Below are positions 62,909 to 64,000 of a DNA stretch of 64,000 nt, in pieces. How positions within the stretch are numbered: position 1 is the first letter of the stretch; each line of letters begins with the position of its first letter. The notes beneath the pieces are model-generated. The model was not told the origin of the DNA and did not search any database. It saw only the letters and a list, made by a program, of their open reading frames with translations. Source of the DNA: Holacanthus passer (Eukaryota > Chordata > Actinopteri > Pomacanthidae); assembly GCA_025331565.1 (NCBI GenBank), contig JAFREQ010000041.1:558001-622000 (forward strand). Reading direction: 5' to 3'. A program made the position numbers and the translations under genes.

Positions 62909-63281
62909 AGCTTTTATGAGCCCTGTCTTCAGGACATGTATGTGCAATAACAGCAAGGAATATGGCCAGTGCAGTAGCTGTAACAGCAGATGTTGACTCA
63001 TTAACAGTACCTCATAATACTTTGGTCAGGGAGCCAAGAGATGGCAAATCAGGTCTTGCTACAAACTGAGTTAAACTCTTCCATTCGTATTACATGTTGT
63101 TCCTGCTCATTTTTTCACACAGGGAAAACATTTAATCAGGTCATAAATTAGACAATATTGTTATGTAACTTATAAAGGTATATACAAAAGATTTGGTTGT
63201 GTGAAGTCATTTCTGAAAACTAATCATTGCTATACAAGCAGACAGATGAAGACATGGACAGCTACACAACAGAGCAGACCG

Positions 63282-63440
63282 TCATCTGGCAATGCTCAGC
63301 CTGGGTGCGTCAGGCATGAGTCTCCCCTTGGTGGCATCCAGATTGTGGTACTCTTCAATCAGTGAGCTGAGAGAGTTGATGGCCTCTGAGAAGAAGCTCT
63401 GCTCCATCCCTTCTACATGCAGGTAGTGGTGTAAATGAGC
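63282..63440 (-). CDS. tube1: Epsilon-tubulin, last coding exon (partial gene)
   Basis: Encodes the last 52 residues of a tubulin-epsilon protein: HLHHYLHVEGMEQSFF, then SSLIEEYHNLDATKGRL and PRLSIAR before TGA. This closely resembles the C-terminal end of vertebrate TUBE1, a centriole/basal-body tubulin needed for triplet microtubules. The acceptor CTGTTTTTTGAAG gives a phase 0 start at 63440. The rest of the gene lies to the right of the window. An ATTAAA variant signal on this strand at 63136-63131 could serve its 3' end. The convergent arrangement with ccn6 is the same as in human. Confidence 0.93.
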   Translation of the reverse strand, partial: AHLHHYLHVEGMEQSFFSEAINSLSSLIEEYHNLDATKGRLMPDAPRLSIAR

Positions 63441-63559
63441 CTTCAAAAAACAGAAAGAGCACAATATGCTGTTGAATTAATAAATCGAATTACAAAGGTA
63501 TTCAAATATGACTTAGATTTAATTGGAAATGAAAACAGACTAGGGGGCACACGTAGCAG

Positions 63560-64000
63560 AGTGTAGTGATTCCTACAACTCTGATTTCAAAAAGTTGGGA
63601 CGCGGTGTAAAAGTAAATAAAAACAGATTGCAATCACATAAAAACCTTTTTGACCTATATTCAATTGAATACAGATAAAGAGAAGATATTTAATCAAACT
63701 TATAAACTTTTGATGCCTGCAACATGTTTGACAATAGTTGGTACTGGGCATGTTTACCACTGTGTCGCATCACCTTTTCTTTTAACAACACTTGTTTGGG
63801 AACTGAGGACACTAACTGTGCTGAAAATGAAATTCTTGCTTGATTTAAGTCTTCAGCTCAACAGTTCACGGTCTCTGTTGCCATATTTTGTGCTGCACTC
63901 ATTTACTGTGAAGCCATGCTGCTGTAGCATGTGCAGATTGTGGTTGGAATAAGCAGGTAGATCCCTGAAGAAGACGTCGTCTGGATGGCAGCATATGTTC
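63560..64000. mobile_element. DNA-transposon copy in tube1 intron, cut by window end
   Basis: Starts near CTACAACTCTGATTTCAAAA AGTTGGGACG and contains ATATTCAATTGAATACAGAT and, at the right, CCTGAAGAAGACGTCGTCTG GATGGCAGCA. I recall these words from a widespread, mostly inactive fish/amphibian DNA transposon. The class is not assigned and the right end is outside the window. Confidence 0.5.

Noticed and set aside
1..64000. CRISPR arrays, operons, phage or bacterial features
   Set aside because: No regularly spaced repeats or compact gene clusters; introns, SINEs and LINEs show a vertebrate genome.

Overview
The window is vertebrate nuclear DNA, almost certainly from a ray-finned (probably percomorph) fish. 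Genes are split into short exons with GT-AG introns. Most of the sequence is AT-rich and non-coding, filled with microsatellites and decayed LINEs, tRNA-derived SINEs and short inverted-repeat DNA elements of types common in teleosts. Three protein-coding loci can be supported, all in the right half. The gene order CCN6 (+) then TUBE1 (-) matches human 6q21.

Regions. (1) 1-32 kb holds no exon I can identify securely. It is rich in repeats and also has several compositionally complex islands that look like conserved regulatory DNA. A GC-rich, TATA-associated, apparently untranslated exon with a good splice donor lies on the minus strand at about 32.30-32.58 kb. It would drive a gene running leftward across this region. 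In human the leftward neighbour of CCN6 is FYN, which has non-coding 5' exons and a large 5' intron, so this may be a fyn leader exon; that is inference from gene order only. A second candidate first exon, on the plus strand, lies at 6.39-6.46 kb. (2) 36.6-45.6 kb, minus strand, is a complete 10-exon gene for an SLC22 major-facilitator transporter of the organic-anion-transporter branch. All splice phases join to give 543 residues. (3) 45.6-54.9 kb is a repeat-rich spacer between two divergent genes, with a SINE nested in a LINE and a decayed hAT-like transposase. (4) 54.9-62.7 kb, plus strand, is a complete 5-exon ccn6 (wisp3) gene, predicted 345 residues, with IGFBP, VWC, TSP1 and CT modules. 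Its 5.4-kb first intron carries an antisense, 5'-truncated L1 copy with an exact 15-bp target-site duplication, plus a second decayed LINE. (5) 63.28-63.44 kb, minus strand, is the last coding exon of tube1 (epsilon-tubulin), convergent with ccn6. A DNA-transposon copy sits in the adjoining tube1 intron and runs off the window.

The three genes are not functionally linked as far as can be seen: a membrane transporter, a secreted matricellular protein and a centriolar tubulin. Points of most interest are the four-cysteine VWC module of Ccn6, the weak splice donor and transposon-derived alternative C-terminus of the SLC22 gene, the placement of the SLC22 gene beside ccn6, and a dispersed repeat carrying a perfect palindromic oestrogen-receptor-type site and DR1 sites. 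I found no CRISPR array, operon or other novel multi-gene system.
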